A stretch of DNA of 64,000 bases from Selaginella moellendorffii (lineage: Eukaryota; Streptophyta; Lycopodiopsida; Selaginellales; Selaginellaceae), in assembly GCF_000143415.4 (NCBI RefSeq), contig NW_003314265.1:3778443-3842442 (forward strand), read 5' to 3'. This document shows positions 20,676 to 32,615 of the stretch, one piece after another; position 1 is the first letter of the stretch, and every line of letters begins with the position of its first letter. Both the position numbers and the translations under genes were made by a program. The notes beneath the pieces were generated by a model. That model ran no database searches, was not told the DNA's origin, and saw only the letters and a list, made by a program, of their open reading frames with translations.

Positions 20676-20851
20676 GGTGAGTGGCTTCGGTTTGGGGGGG
20701 AGTGTTACACGACACACCCTCGCCACGTGTCCATTAGGGTTTTCCTGTTCTGTCCGCTAGCGGGGTGAGTGGCTTCGGTTTGGGGGGGAGTGTTACACGA
20801 CACACCCTCGCCACGTGTCCATTAGGGTTTTCCTGTTCTATCCGCTAGCGC
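20676..20851 (+). repeat. 88-bp tandem duplication of polypurine tract plus LTR start
   Basis: The block from 'ggtgagtggcttcgg' through the purine tract 'tttgggggggag' and the first ~60 bases of the LTR occurs twice, starting at 20,676 and 20,764. The element therefore ends with a truncated LTR (from 20,703) followed by a complete one (20,791-20,878). Confidence 0.9.
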
Positions 20852-20878
20852 GGTGTGCTTTGATCCCGATTTGTCTCA
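20791..20878 (+). repeat. 3' LTR of Copia element
   Basis: 88 bp, 'tgttacacgac' to 'tttgtctca', followed by the right target duplication 'aacat' (20,879-20,883). Confidence 0.92.
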
Positions 20879-20883
20879 AACAT

Positions 20884-22790
20884 TACCTAGTGGCGCAAAC
20901 AATCGGCCCTGTGTGATTGCTGTGCCTTCTCTGCAGAAAAAGGCTCCGAATGGGCTTTTTCATCCACCCTAACTTGGGAATCACAAGCTCCATCTGCCAA
21001 TGTAACAACCAAAAAGAAACATTGAGCACCGCCACCAGCTGCAAGCCTTGAATGCCGCGAGCACCAGCGACCTCTGGAGAAATCTCTCGGTTCCCCGATG
21101 CACGAGTTGTAGAAGCGCTTCCTGCCCCAGCACCTCCCGGATCCATGAGCTATAGAAGTGTTTCCCTGATCATCGATTGGGAGCTGCTCTTGTTGCCCGC
21201 GCCACAGGTTGTCGCGGTCCTTGATCGAGCTCCCAGTGCGGAATTTGGCGTCCAGCTTGCTGGGTTCGTCTTGTAGCGCTTGCTCTTTGGTGCAACAGAT
21301 CTAGAAAAAAGTGATTTCTCGGAGGATCATCAAAGCATTTTCAAGAGAAAGATCTGCCCAACAAATGGTAGCCGATGACGTGGCACGCTGCCAACCCAAG
21401 TGGAGCGTCACATCAACATTGGTTGTTTACTACTCATTCTACATGACAATATTATGGAGCAAACATCTCTTCAGCTTTCTGAAGAAATTTGTTCTTCGAC
21501 GTGATGGGTTTGTGCTTAGCGATGTTATGGCTGAAACTAGCTGTCAGTTACTTAGGATTAAACATGCATTCAACACCGCACACTGCAGTATGTGTGGGGT
21601 GAGCTGATCTATGACACTGTCTCTTGGTTTAAATTCTCGCATGTTGAATTCTACAAATGAGTCAACGAAAGTTAATGTAGCGTTGGGAGGACAAATCAAC
21701 AAGCACTACCTCCAGAAATACCATTTATGTTACTTTCATGTGTTGATCAACAAATACAGTAGACCTGAAACAGGAGGTTCAAGAAAAGGAAAAACCCCTT
21801 GGAAGTTATTTTACTAACCTTGAAGTAGGGATGATGCCTAAGCATTTTTCCATGGTATTCATGATGGTAGAACTTATAATGTTCTCAATGTTTATCCTAG
21901 TGTGAGCAACAATTCTACCCATAATGTTCATGTCAATGTGCGTGGAGTTAAGGATGTCAGCATACTATCAGTTCAGTGAACTAACTTTTACATGAAAATA
22001 TGAATACTTATGAAACTTGAACATAGAATATTTACCTCATTCATCATAGCCAATTAGAAATTGTCATCTTTTGTATATTTAGTAGCTCTTGTAGTAGGAT
22101 CACTGAATGGCTCAATCACAGGGTTTTGCAGGAACTTTATCCCATGTATGTATGTTATCTGATAGCTTGCCAAGTTGCACACGAACAAGCTCTAGATGGA
22201 TCCATGAATTTGACTTCACCCATGTTGAGTGCCCCACATGTGGGAGCTAATCCGATGTTTAAGATAGTCTTGGACATTCGAGTTGACAATGTTGACCTAT
22301 CTATTAGTCAAATGCTAGCTAAAACTGAATGTGAAAGTCAAAATGCTAGATGATATTTCCAAATACTTACAATCAGCTGAAACTAGGCATTTGTGCTCAA
22401 GACAAAGCTCATAACAGCAAGAAGAATGATTGATGGGACTTTTGCCAAAGCTTACCCGGTGCTACTGGAGCATATTCTGTAAGGAAGTGGATATGTTGGC
22501 CAGTAGGGAGTGGAGTCCAGGTGTGATTCAGCCGGGCAAAAGGGACTTGTATACGACATTCAACCGTATTAATCTTACCTCTGTAACTTTGGATATACCA
22601 AAGCATAACGGGCGAGGATTTGAACTGTACTTTCAACAAGCTATGACCAACGTAGCTGTTTCATAGACATAAGCCCGTGTGGTTTTGTGTCATGGTTTCT
22701 TGTGTTGATCTTCTAGTGACTTGCAGATTTCTCTATGAGTTCGCCCTCGATCAATATCTAGGTCTTGCTGAAAACTGCAGGCAAAAATTT
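20884..22790. repeat. Array spacer, copy 2
   Basis: The most complete spacer, matching 471-2342 of spacer 0. It runs without the old gypsy fragment straight into the 2OGD 3' flank. Short open frames (21,311-21,607, for example) resemble those at the same places in the other spacers but belong to no family I know. No promoter or RNA gene is seen. Confidence 0.75.
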
Positions 22791-23238
22791 CTCAACTATC
22801 TATCGAAGTTCAAGTTGCTGAGGGATGGCAGCTGAAAATCTCAAGAAAATGAAAAGAAAGAATGGACACCTGCTGGGAAACCACTGCTTTTGGTGAGGAC
22901 TTTCACCTTAGTCATATCATTCTGGTACCTCAGAGCTTCTTCGCTGCCTTAAAAAAATGATGAGACTTTATATAATAAGAAGCTTCGTATGTCTTTCATA
23001 TTGTGATTTTAAAAAGTTATATTGCTGAACAATACATTGCTGGACTTCCTCCCAGATTGTTAAACTTTTACGATCTTCTACGCAGCACACAGTCGGCTTG
23101 CCATGACATTTCGTACCTCTATATAATATTGTGATAAAATCTTTGCTTATCAAACTAAGATCCTTGTGAGCAAACATTTCTTGCAACTGTTTTATTTGTG
23201 AGAATGAGAAAAAATTGGTGCCTTTGACTACCCAAGAC
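22791..23238. repeat. 3' flank of 2OGD copy 3
   Basis: Third copy of the ~400-bp flank, AT-rich, presumed 3' UTR of the minus-strand dioxygenase. No coding potential is seen. Confidence 0.6.
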
Positions 23239-24420
23239 TCAAGCCACATAGACATTCTTCCCGGAGAAGTGCTCCGTGTACACCTCGTGCATGTAATCCC
23301 TATAAGTCCTGCTGCGGTACTTTGCTGGACTGTCCCGGCTCACCAGCTCTGGAATCGGGCTGATCTCCGCGTCTAGTGACGGCCCCAGGAACGCCCCAAC
23401 GGACAGCCTTGAGCTCTTCGAGTTCACCATCACCCTGTGCAATATGCTCTTGTATCTCCCATTGCTGAGCTTCTGATACAAGACAATCAACCAAGACAAA
23501 GATCAATCCACAGTTTCTCAAAACGTTTTCGACTGCTCGTACCTCTAGCTGATCGCCCATGTTGACCACCAGCATTCCCTCGAGTGGCCTCACGTTGTAC
23601 CAATCCTCGCCTTGCTTCAGCTGCAATCCCCCGACTCCATCCTGGAGCACAAACGTGAGGCCGCCGCTGTCAGTGTGGCCTTCCATGCCCAAGGCCTGCC
23701 TCGGGTTCGGGCAAGCCGGATAGAAGTTTGCTCTCGTCAGAAGAACCATGTCTGCGAATGCTTCCAGAAGACGGTTTGAGCGGAGGCCAAGTCCCTCGGA
23801 CATGACCAACAGCATCCTCTTCCCGAGCTTGAAGATGTTTCTGGCGTACTCGGATCCAACGTCCCTGTTGCATATAGAGCGTCAGCAATCTAGAGCAATA
23901 CCGTAATCAAGGAGTGAGAAACTGACTTGTAGCTGGCTGGGAACGCGGGCCAGGGGTGCGCTCCGAGGGACTCTTCCTTGAGCCACATCTGGAGGTGGTC
24001 GTGCCACTCGAGCTTCTCTTCTTTCGAAGGCATCATGCTGGTGCAGTAGCGGACGGGTGTGAAGATCTCCTCGGTGTAGTATCGCATCTTGTCCTGGCTG
24101 GGCGAGTTGAAGAACTCGAGAGCGCACCTCATCACATCCTCGGTGTGAATTCCGTGGTTCTTGAGCTGCAAGTCAGAAGAACAACAACTTAGCAAACATG
24201 TACTACAGGAAAAAGATCTTTCTTGAAAACTTACGTAGAAAATTCCGTACTTTGTACAAGCGTCAACGAGATCCCTCTCGAAGCTCTCGCTTGCCACATC
24301 GACTATCGGCAGCACCGCGTACCGGGAGACATCGGCAGCTTCATTCGGCATCATGTATCTGTCTGGAACGCTGTCCAGCATCCCGTTGCAGCTGTCAACA
24401 AATGCCTTGATGCCAGCCAT
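23239..24420 (-). CDS. 2-oxoglutarate/Fe(II)-dependent dioxygenase, copy 3
   Basis: Four exons (24,235-24,420; 23,927-24,165; 23,543-23,864; 23,239-23,472) join in phase to 326 residues with standard GT-AG introns. The N-terminal domain (exons 1-2) includes 'CTKYGIFY' and the 'YYTEEIFTPVRYCTSM' region. The catalytic fold has 'GHTDSGGLT' (first His and Asp of the iron triad), 'VNMGDQLE', 'HRVMVNS' (second His) and the Arg-x-Ser that holds 2-oxoglutarate. It is about 95% identical to copy 2. Differences cluster in exon 1 and near the exon 2 start, so the copies may differ in substrate or expression. Likely a soluble oxidase of specialised metabolism; the product is not predictable. It faces MFS copy 3 across a 475-bp promoter. 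Confidence 0.92.
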
Positions 24421-24895
24421 GGATGGGACTGTGTAACCAAGAAAGCTTGAAAGATGAAAGATTGTATGCTTGGATGCTAGGCTTTCTCAACTTTGAGATG
24501 CGGATATCAGTGTCCTCCCAGTGCCCTGCTTATATAGTTGCAAAAAATAAGATTTTCAGGTCGGCAGCACGAAGATGATAAAAACGTTACCATTGCGCCG
24601 ATTCCGGATCCGCCCCCGCTCAAGACCAATTTGTAGACTTTTCCGTACCCGTGACTTGACCAGCGTCCGCATCTGACCCTGCCCCAGATCCACATCAAGC
24701 GTCAATGCTCAACTTAGTTGACCCACGACATAGAAAATTGGAGCCACGAAACTTCGGAATTGTCACGTTTTTGTATCGAACAGGAAAGATCGTCCACGCA
24801 AGTCCGGTCGTGGCACGGACTGCAAAAACAAAAGCCTTTGCATAAAGGACGATGATTTTATAGAGCTTTCTTGTTACCTCACAGCGCTGGCGGCA
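24421..24895. promoter_or_regulatory. Divergent promoter, 2OGD/MFS copy 3
   Basis: 475 bases between starts. The TATA box of the dioxygenase ('ctatataa' on the minus strand) is at 24,530-24,537, about 110 bp upstream of its ATG. No clear TATA is seen on the MFS side. Nearly identical to the copy 1 promoter. Confidence 0.7.
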
Positions 24896-26671
24896 ATGGC
24901 GCTAGCAATGGCCAAGGAACTCTTCTCCATCGCCAGCAATCGCTGGATCATCGCAGTGTCGGGCTTCTACCTGATAGCAATCACCGGAGGCACGCTCACC
25001 AGCTTCAGCTTGTTCTCGCAAGAGCTCAAAGTCTCCCTGCATTACAAGCAAGAGTCCGTCAATACCATCAGTTTTTTCAAGGATCTCGGCACCAGCATGG
25101 CTTTCCTGGCCGGCTTGCTCAATGCGAGAGTCGGACCCCGTCTCACCATGCTCGTCTCCGCATTGCTCAACTTGTTCGGCTACACCATGGCCTGGCTCGC
25201 CATCACCCACCAGATTGCTCGTCCACCGGCATGGCAAATGAGCTTCTACATGTTTCTCGTCGGCGCCTCTGTAGGCTTTGCAGTCACGGCTGTCCTGTCG
25301 ACCTGTGCCACGAACTTCCCCAAACATCACCAGGGGATGCTGCTGAGCTTGCTCGACGGCAGCAATGGCCTGGGAGCAACCGCATTCGCGGTTGTGTTCC
25401 AGACTTTCTTCCAGTTCCACGCTCGCTCCTTTCTGCTCTTCCTGGGGCTGCTACCGACGTTCCTGTATCTGCTGCTTGGCCTCTTCCTCGGGCCCGTGCC
25501 TGTCGTCGAGAGGCCCAGCGACAAGCCCATTCTTAACTCGTTCCTCATCACCACTTTTGCCTTGGCGGGCTATCTCCTCGTCGTCACAGTCATCGAGGGG
25601 ACCATACCGAGCAGGCTTCCAGACTCGGTGCCTTTGGTGTTCTTCGGGTTGATGCTGGTCATCGTCCTACCTCCGGTTGTTCTGGTTGTCCGAGCTGAGC
25701 TTCGATCACATTCGAACGGTGCTGGTGTTGTCGATCAACTGCAAAGCATCCAGACACCACCGCCAACTGAGAAGTCTGTCGAGCAACTTGAAAGCATCCA
25801 CGCACCACCGCCAACTGATAAGTTTGAAGCTCAGCTCGCGGATATGAATTCCACCCCGAGTGCTCTGCAAGTCGTCGACCATTCTCAAGCTTCCGGCGCT
25901 GGCAGCTGCAGATGGTTCCAAGTCCCGGCGAGAGGTAAGGACTACAGGCTCGTCCACGCCTTGCTGAGCATCGATATGTGGCTCATGCTCATCGCGACTT
26001 CCTGCGGCCTGGGAACCGTGTCCACCTTCTACAACAACTTGGGCCAGCTGAGCGACTCCCTGGGATACTCCACCGCAAGGATGAACATCTTCGTGGCTCT
26101 CCTCAACATCTGGGACTTCCTGGGAGCAATCGGCTGCGGCTTTGCGTCCGAGATACTCCTGCACAAGTTTGGCATTGGACGGCCGTTCGTGTTCGCTGCG
26201 GTGGTCGGCTTTCTAGCGCTCGGCAACTTGCTCATCGCCTTGGGCCTTCCCGGCGCGCTGTACATCGGCTCCATCATCATCGGCCTCGCCACCGGAGGCC
26301 AGTGGGCGGTGCTGTCGACCATCATCGCGGAGATCTTCGGGCTCAAGCACTATGGAGTTCTCCAGAGCTTCCCAAACATCGCAAAGGGGATTGGGACGTT
26401 CGTCCTATCAGTGGAAGTTGCGGGTGTGTTTTACGATCGGCAAGCCAGGAGATACCGGGGCCCCGACACGCTGGAGGCCGGGCTCTTGTGCCACGGTGCC
26501 AAGTGCTACAGCGAAACCTTCTTCGTCATGGCCGCTACCTGTTTGTTTGGGTGCGCCATCGCCGTGGTTCTCAGCTTGAGGTCCGCCAAGTTCTACCGTG
26601 CGGAGGTGAGGCCCAAGTTGATGAGAAAAGTTGCTCCTGCTACTGTTGACGATGGAGTCCAGTCATGCTAG
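24896..26671 (+). CDS. Nodulin-like major facilitator transporter, copy 3
   Basis: An intact single-exon gene of 591 residues with about 12 hydrophobic segments in two halves. The Nodulin-like N-terminal domain contains 'SGFYLIAITGG', 'LGTSMAFLAGLL' and the 'GPR' loop. The C-terminal half has 'GTVSTFYNNLGQL', 'ALLNIWDFLGAIGCGF' and 'ATGGQWAVLSTIIAEIFG'. The cytosolic central loop is longer than in copy 2 and holds an imperfect duplication ('LQSIQTPPPTEK' and 'LESIHAPPPTDK'). The C-terminus also differs ('VDDGVQSC' instead of 'VVDDAC'). An alternative start is the Met four codons later, which is the start conserved in copy 2. Substrate unknown; a role in exporting or storing the product of the adjacent dioxygenase is an inference from the repeated pairing. 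Confidence 0.9.
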   Translation: MALAMAKELFSIASNRWIIAVSGFYLIAITGGTLTSFSLFSQELKVSLHYKQESVNTISFFKDLGTSMAFLAGLLNARVGPRLTMLVSALLNLFGYTMAWLAITHQIARPPAWQMSFYMFLVGASVGFAVTAVLSTCATNFPKHHQGMLLSLLDGSNGLGATAFAVVFQTFFQFHARSFLLFLGLLPTFLYLLLGLFLGPVPVVERPSDKPILNSFLITTFALAGYLLVVTVIEGTIPSRLPDSVPLVFFGLMLVIVLPPVVLVVRAELRSHSNGAGVVDQLQSIQTPPPTEKSVEQLESIHAPPPTDKFEAQLADMNSTPSALQVVDHSQASGAGSCRWFQVPARGKDYRLVHALLSIDMWLMLIATSCGLGTVSTFYNNLGQLSDSLGYSTARMNIFVALLNIWDFLGAIGCGFASEILLHKFGIGRPFVFAAVVGFLALGNLLIALGLPGALYIGSIIIGLATGGQWAVLSTIIAEIFGLKHYGVLQSFPNIAKGIGTFVLSVEVAGVFYDRQARRYRGPDTLEAGLLCHGAKCYSETFFVMAATCLFGCAIAVVLSLRSAKFYRAEVRPKLMRKVAPATVDDGVQSC

Positions 26672-27025
26672 CAGAGCTTTCATCTTCCATTTTTTTTGGG
26701 TCCAAGCTGTACAAGAACCAATGATCACATGAAAGGCCAAACAATAAGAGTAGAATAGGATGCTTCCAGCGTTTTTCAAAAAATAGAACTGGCAAGAGCT
26801 TCCGGAGCGACCAAATGCTTTCTTTCTTTCCTGGAGGGCCGTGCATTTCAATCGGAGGGAAGAATGCTATCATCCCAATGCTAGAAATACTCCAGCGCCA
26901 GAGCGCTTGGGATCGGATTCTTACCTCGATCGAGAGTGGATGAGAACAGGATCACTACGCCCTTTTAGGGTTTTTCGCCCTTTTGATTCAGTATTTAACT
27001 GGGCTTTTTTAGGGTTTACTCGACA
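26672..27025 (+). promoter_or_regulatory. SRP54 upstream region with two telo-boxes
   Basis: 354 bp between MFS copy 3 and SRP54. Two 'ttagggttt' telo-box motifs (26,965-26,973 and 27,009-27,017) lie just before the ATG, as is common in plant genes of the translation machinery. The part from about 26,780 is the source of the decayed promoter pieces found in the three spacers. Confidence 0.7.
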
Positions 27026-28809
<1,784 letters not shown>

Positions 28810-31081
28810 AAATGCTAAAGGAAAATAGTGAGTCATACTTGCATGGAGTGTTGAGTGTCTTCATTCACAGCATGGTACCTCTGGGGTGAGGAAAGATGCC
28901 CAAGACTAGAGGAAAATATAGCTCAATAGCTGCTAAGTGAGATTAATCTAAATGAATATGAACAACTCAGTTTTTATTCATAAGCAGATATTTAATTTGT
29001 AAGTTAAACCTTATTTCACTGACATATCCTATATTTATGTCTACTAAATAAATGTATTTTTATTTTATTTTTTTGGTCTACCAGATTTATGGCTATGTAT
29101 TTCATCATTAGAGCTCTCTTTGTAATTTTATTTTTAGCACCTTTTTTCCTCATGAAATCTTTGAGCATGTAAATATTTAAATTATAGTTTAATTTTAAAT
29201 TAATTACTTTTTCTTCTTGTGTTCAGAGACAACATAGAGATTTCTTTCCAAGGTACACATTAATATCTATTCACTTACCAGCTTGATATAATGAGGAAGA
29301 ATGGGAATAATCATTAAAAAATTTAAGTACCAAAAAACATTTAACAAAAAATGTTTATCTATTTTATTTTACTTTTGCTATAAGGAATATTGTCATTATA
29401 ACAAATTAGATATATAAATGATACGAAAAAGTAAAACTCTTAAGAAACACTTCAAGATTTATAAAAAGGAAGATAATTAAATATATATTATTTAAAATAT
29501 ACAACACACATGCACATACATAAATATGTGTGTGTCTATATATATATATATATATAAATATTATAGGTGATATAAATAATTTTGTTAACAAAGTAAATTC
29601 AGAATTGATGAAGATATTAGAATCAACAAGTCCATTAGCACATCAACAAAGACACAATTGCTTAGAGATCTATTAACATTTATCACTATTTAAGTAGGTT
29701 CAACCATTTTTATTTTAATCTGTTTGTGTAAAATCTTAATAAATAATTTTGTTCTCACATATTTCATATATAAAATGCTAATTGTTTTAAAAATTGATTT
29801 ATTATATGTACAAAATTTGACATATATACCTTATAAAATTTACTTTTTATTTTAAAGAATTTCAACTTCATTATTCACTCTCATACATATTTTATAATTT
29901 TAAAATTTTTATGGATATAAAAAAATATACAATTACAAATATACCAATTAATATATTTTTATATCCAAAGCTAGAGAATAACTTTTAAAATATTATAAAT
30001 TTTGAATTTTCTCTTATAAATTAATGTAAAATGAATAACAGAAAAAACATTTTATGGAGATATGATACCTATTGTTTTACTAAAATCATTTAAGAAATTA
30101 AATTAATTTATTTACTAAAATAAATATAAAATGGTGTTATTAAACTTTACAATCATATTCTGATTTAAAAAGCCCACTGCTAATTAAAGAATAAAACTAA
30201 TTCTAAGTAGTAGAGTTTATCTTTTTTTTATTATAGTGTAAATAGATGGGATGAACTTTTGAGAGCGGATGCCAAATAAGTTAACAAAAATCAAAAGTAT
30301 AAATACTGTCTTCTGGAAGCACTATAACATCAATATCACATTTAACTTTACACTGAATTGTGCTTTTGGAATAGAGTAAGGATTTCAAAAATAAAAACAA
30401 TAAAGTATCCAAGGTGAGTTAAAATTTTTATATTCTAATATAATGTGGGAGATATATATCTTATATCTCATATTATATATTTTATAGGGAAAAAATGAAA
30501 ACAAAAATTAGGTGTTTTTTATTTTTTCTAATATTCTTATAATTTATTTACAATTCCTCATGATAAACTTCATTTTAAGCTTATACATCTTAAAATTTTG
30601 TCTTTAAGCTAGTGATTATTTTCAGTTGATATTTGTGACTAGAAATTAAAACACCATAATTTTAAAAAAAATTAGTAAATAGGTTAAATTTCATTACCTC
30701 TAAAACTAAAATAGAGTTGTAGAATCAAAAGATTAAATGATTGAATTTTATACATATTATTTTTAATATAATTAATATGAAATAATAAAATTGAGGATGA
30801 AGTTTCGTCTAGTCAAACTTTAAATATAACAAGTACAGCTTTTGTTATTTTTATGTTAACAAGATTTTTAGCATGTATTGCTTCATTTTTCTTTATCAAG
30901 TAGAGACTGCAACAAATGATCCTCCAAGCTCTATGAAAGATTTCTCCTCTCTCTTCTGACAATGGCTTAGACAATGTCATATAATTCATTCCATAGAAAT
31001 ATCCACTCTTGATTGTCCCAGATTAGATGCGAATGGCGACGAAGAGTCTACGCTGAATTTAGTGAATGAACTAACGTTGGT
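28810..31081. other. AT-rich intergenic region
   Basis: 2.3 kb of very AT-rich sequence (especially 28,970-30,900) with short (TA) runs near 29,536-29,556 and many A/T homopolymers. Its base composition is unlike the flanking genes. I see no open frame of recognisable family, no RNA gene and no clear terminal repeats. Confidence 0.7.
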
Positions 31082-31168
31082 TTGAAAGATCAAACATGGC
31101 TAAGGATAAGTTCCGAATATTCGCCCTTCTTTGAAATAATTTGGGACTCGCGTTTGGACGAGAGCGAA

Positions 31169-32615
31169 ATGGCTAAGTTTGCGATGTTGCTGTTGCCGGC
31201 TGTGGCAGCGCTCACGGCATTGGCGACAAATCCAGGGGCGGAGAACGAGGCAGTGACCGTGGAAGCGTGGGGACGAGGCGGAGCGCTCCTCTACACTCTG
31301 ACCGCTGGAACCACCACGCTTCGCATCACTGACTGGGGAGCTACGATCACCTCTCTCACAATGCTCGATCCAAGAACAGGCAAGCGTCAAGGAGTGAATG
31401 ATTGATTGATCCAATCAGTCCTGCTTTCTCTATTTATTTTTTATAGTTTTTCCAAGCTTTTCCTTGTCCAGAGTGCCAATCTCTGTCGCGACAGTCTGGT
31501 CGTCTTTGGACTCAAGTGTTTTGTCCTGACTTACAGGAAAGGATGTGGACATCGTCCTGGGGCTTGACTCGCTAGAACCTTACATGGTAAGTCCTGGAAA
31601 AACTTGCAAGGTTATTATCAGAACTCTCACCAGGATGGAACGTCACCTTACTTTGGTGCCATTGTCGGCCGGGTTGCTAACCGGATCAAAGACGCCAGGT
31701 TCACTCTCAATGGCACCACGTACTTCTTGATGGGCAACGATCATAACAACACCTTACATGGTTTGTCTTCAAATCTCGCAAAAGTAAAGGGCTAACGAGA
31801 GAGAGAGAGCAAATCACAGGAGGATTTATCGGCTATAACAACATACTCTGGCGGTCTCGAGTAGCATCAAAGGATCCTTCTTCACCGTCTGTCGAGTTTC
31901 TCCTGTACAGCTACAACACCGAGCAAGGTAAAGACCTGCAGAGACGAGTAAGAACCTTGAAACAAAAAAAAAAAAATGCCTTGCAGGATTTCCTGGCGAC
32001 ATAGACGTGACTGTAACTTATACCTTGTCTGGCGAAAACGAGCTGAGAGTGGAGCTAATCGCCTCGACCCGGAACAAGATGACACCGGTGAACTTGGCTC
32101 ATCACAGCTACTGGAACCTCGCCGGTCATAACAGCGGGAGCATCCTTAACCACACGGTAAAGATCTTGGCTTCTCACTACACCCCTGTGGATGCTCTGCT
32201 TATTCCCACCGGAGAGATTGCTCCAGTGGCGGAAACGCCGTTCGACTTCCTCGAGCCGATGAGCATCGGCAGCCGCATTGAGTCCGTCCCTGGAGGATAC
32301 GACCATAACTTCGCCTTGGATAAAACCGTTCGAGACGACGAAGGACTTTACCACGCCGTGACCCTGGAAGATCCCGTCAGCACGAGAAAGATGGAAATCT
32401 GGACGAACCAGCCAGGAGTCCAGTTCTACTCCGGTAACCAGATAGTGAGGATCGAAGGCAAAGGCGGGGCTGTCTATTCCAAGCATGCCGGCTTGTGTCT
32501 GGAGACTCAAGGCTTCCCTAACGCTGTCAACCAGCCAAACTTTCCGAGCGTGATCCTCAACTCGGGAGATGTCTATAACCATGTCATGGTCCATAAGTTC
32601 AGCAGCTCCTTGTGA
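31169..32615 (+). CDS. Galactose mutarotase (aldose 1-epimerase) family protein
   Basis: Exons are about 31,169-31,385, 31,537-31,586, ~31,611-31,760, 31,820-31,927 and 31,987-32,615. The start at 31,169 gives a hydrophobic N-terminus ('MAKFAMLLLPAVAALTALA') like a secretion signal; an in-frame ATG at 31,082 would mask it. Family motifs are 'ITDWGATI', 'GRVANRI', 'NTLHGG', the catalytic-His region 'NLAHHSYWNLAGH', 'GGYDHNFAL' and the catalytic-Glu region 'CLETQGFPNAVNQPNFPS'. The enzyme interconverts alpha and beta anomers of aldoses. Exons 2 and 3 are separated by only 24 bases with a GT...AG look, too short for an intron, and the frames on the two sides do not agree, so this copy may carry a frameshift or lack sequence here. 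The last 43 coding bases overlap the convergent GT34-like gene. Confidence 0.85.

Larger units (their letters stand above)
16496..20878 (+). mobile_element. Ty1/copia retrotransposon with very short LTRs
   Basis: A 4.4-kb element with a 5-bp target duplication, a 75-bp 5' LTR, an initiator tRNA-Met-type primer site, one long gag-pol region and a 3' end holding one complete 88-bp LTR preceded by a partial extra LTR. Domain order (gag, protease, integrase, reverse transcriptase, RNase H) is Copia. Several stops and one frameshift make this copy inactive. Confidence 0.95.

Noticed and set aside
26965-27017. 'ttagggttt' motifs considered as interstitial telomere sequence
   Set aside because: Only single copies occur, placed just upstream of start codons, which fits telo-box promoter motifs instead.
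32055-32594. 179-codon antisense frame across the mutarotase last exon
   Set aside because: It does not match any known family. Only the short end at 32,573 in a different frame belongs to the GT34-like gene.
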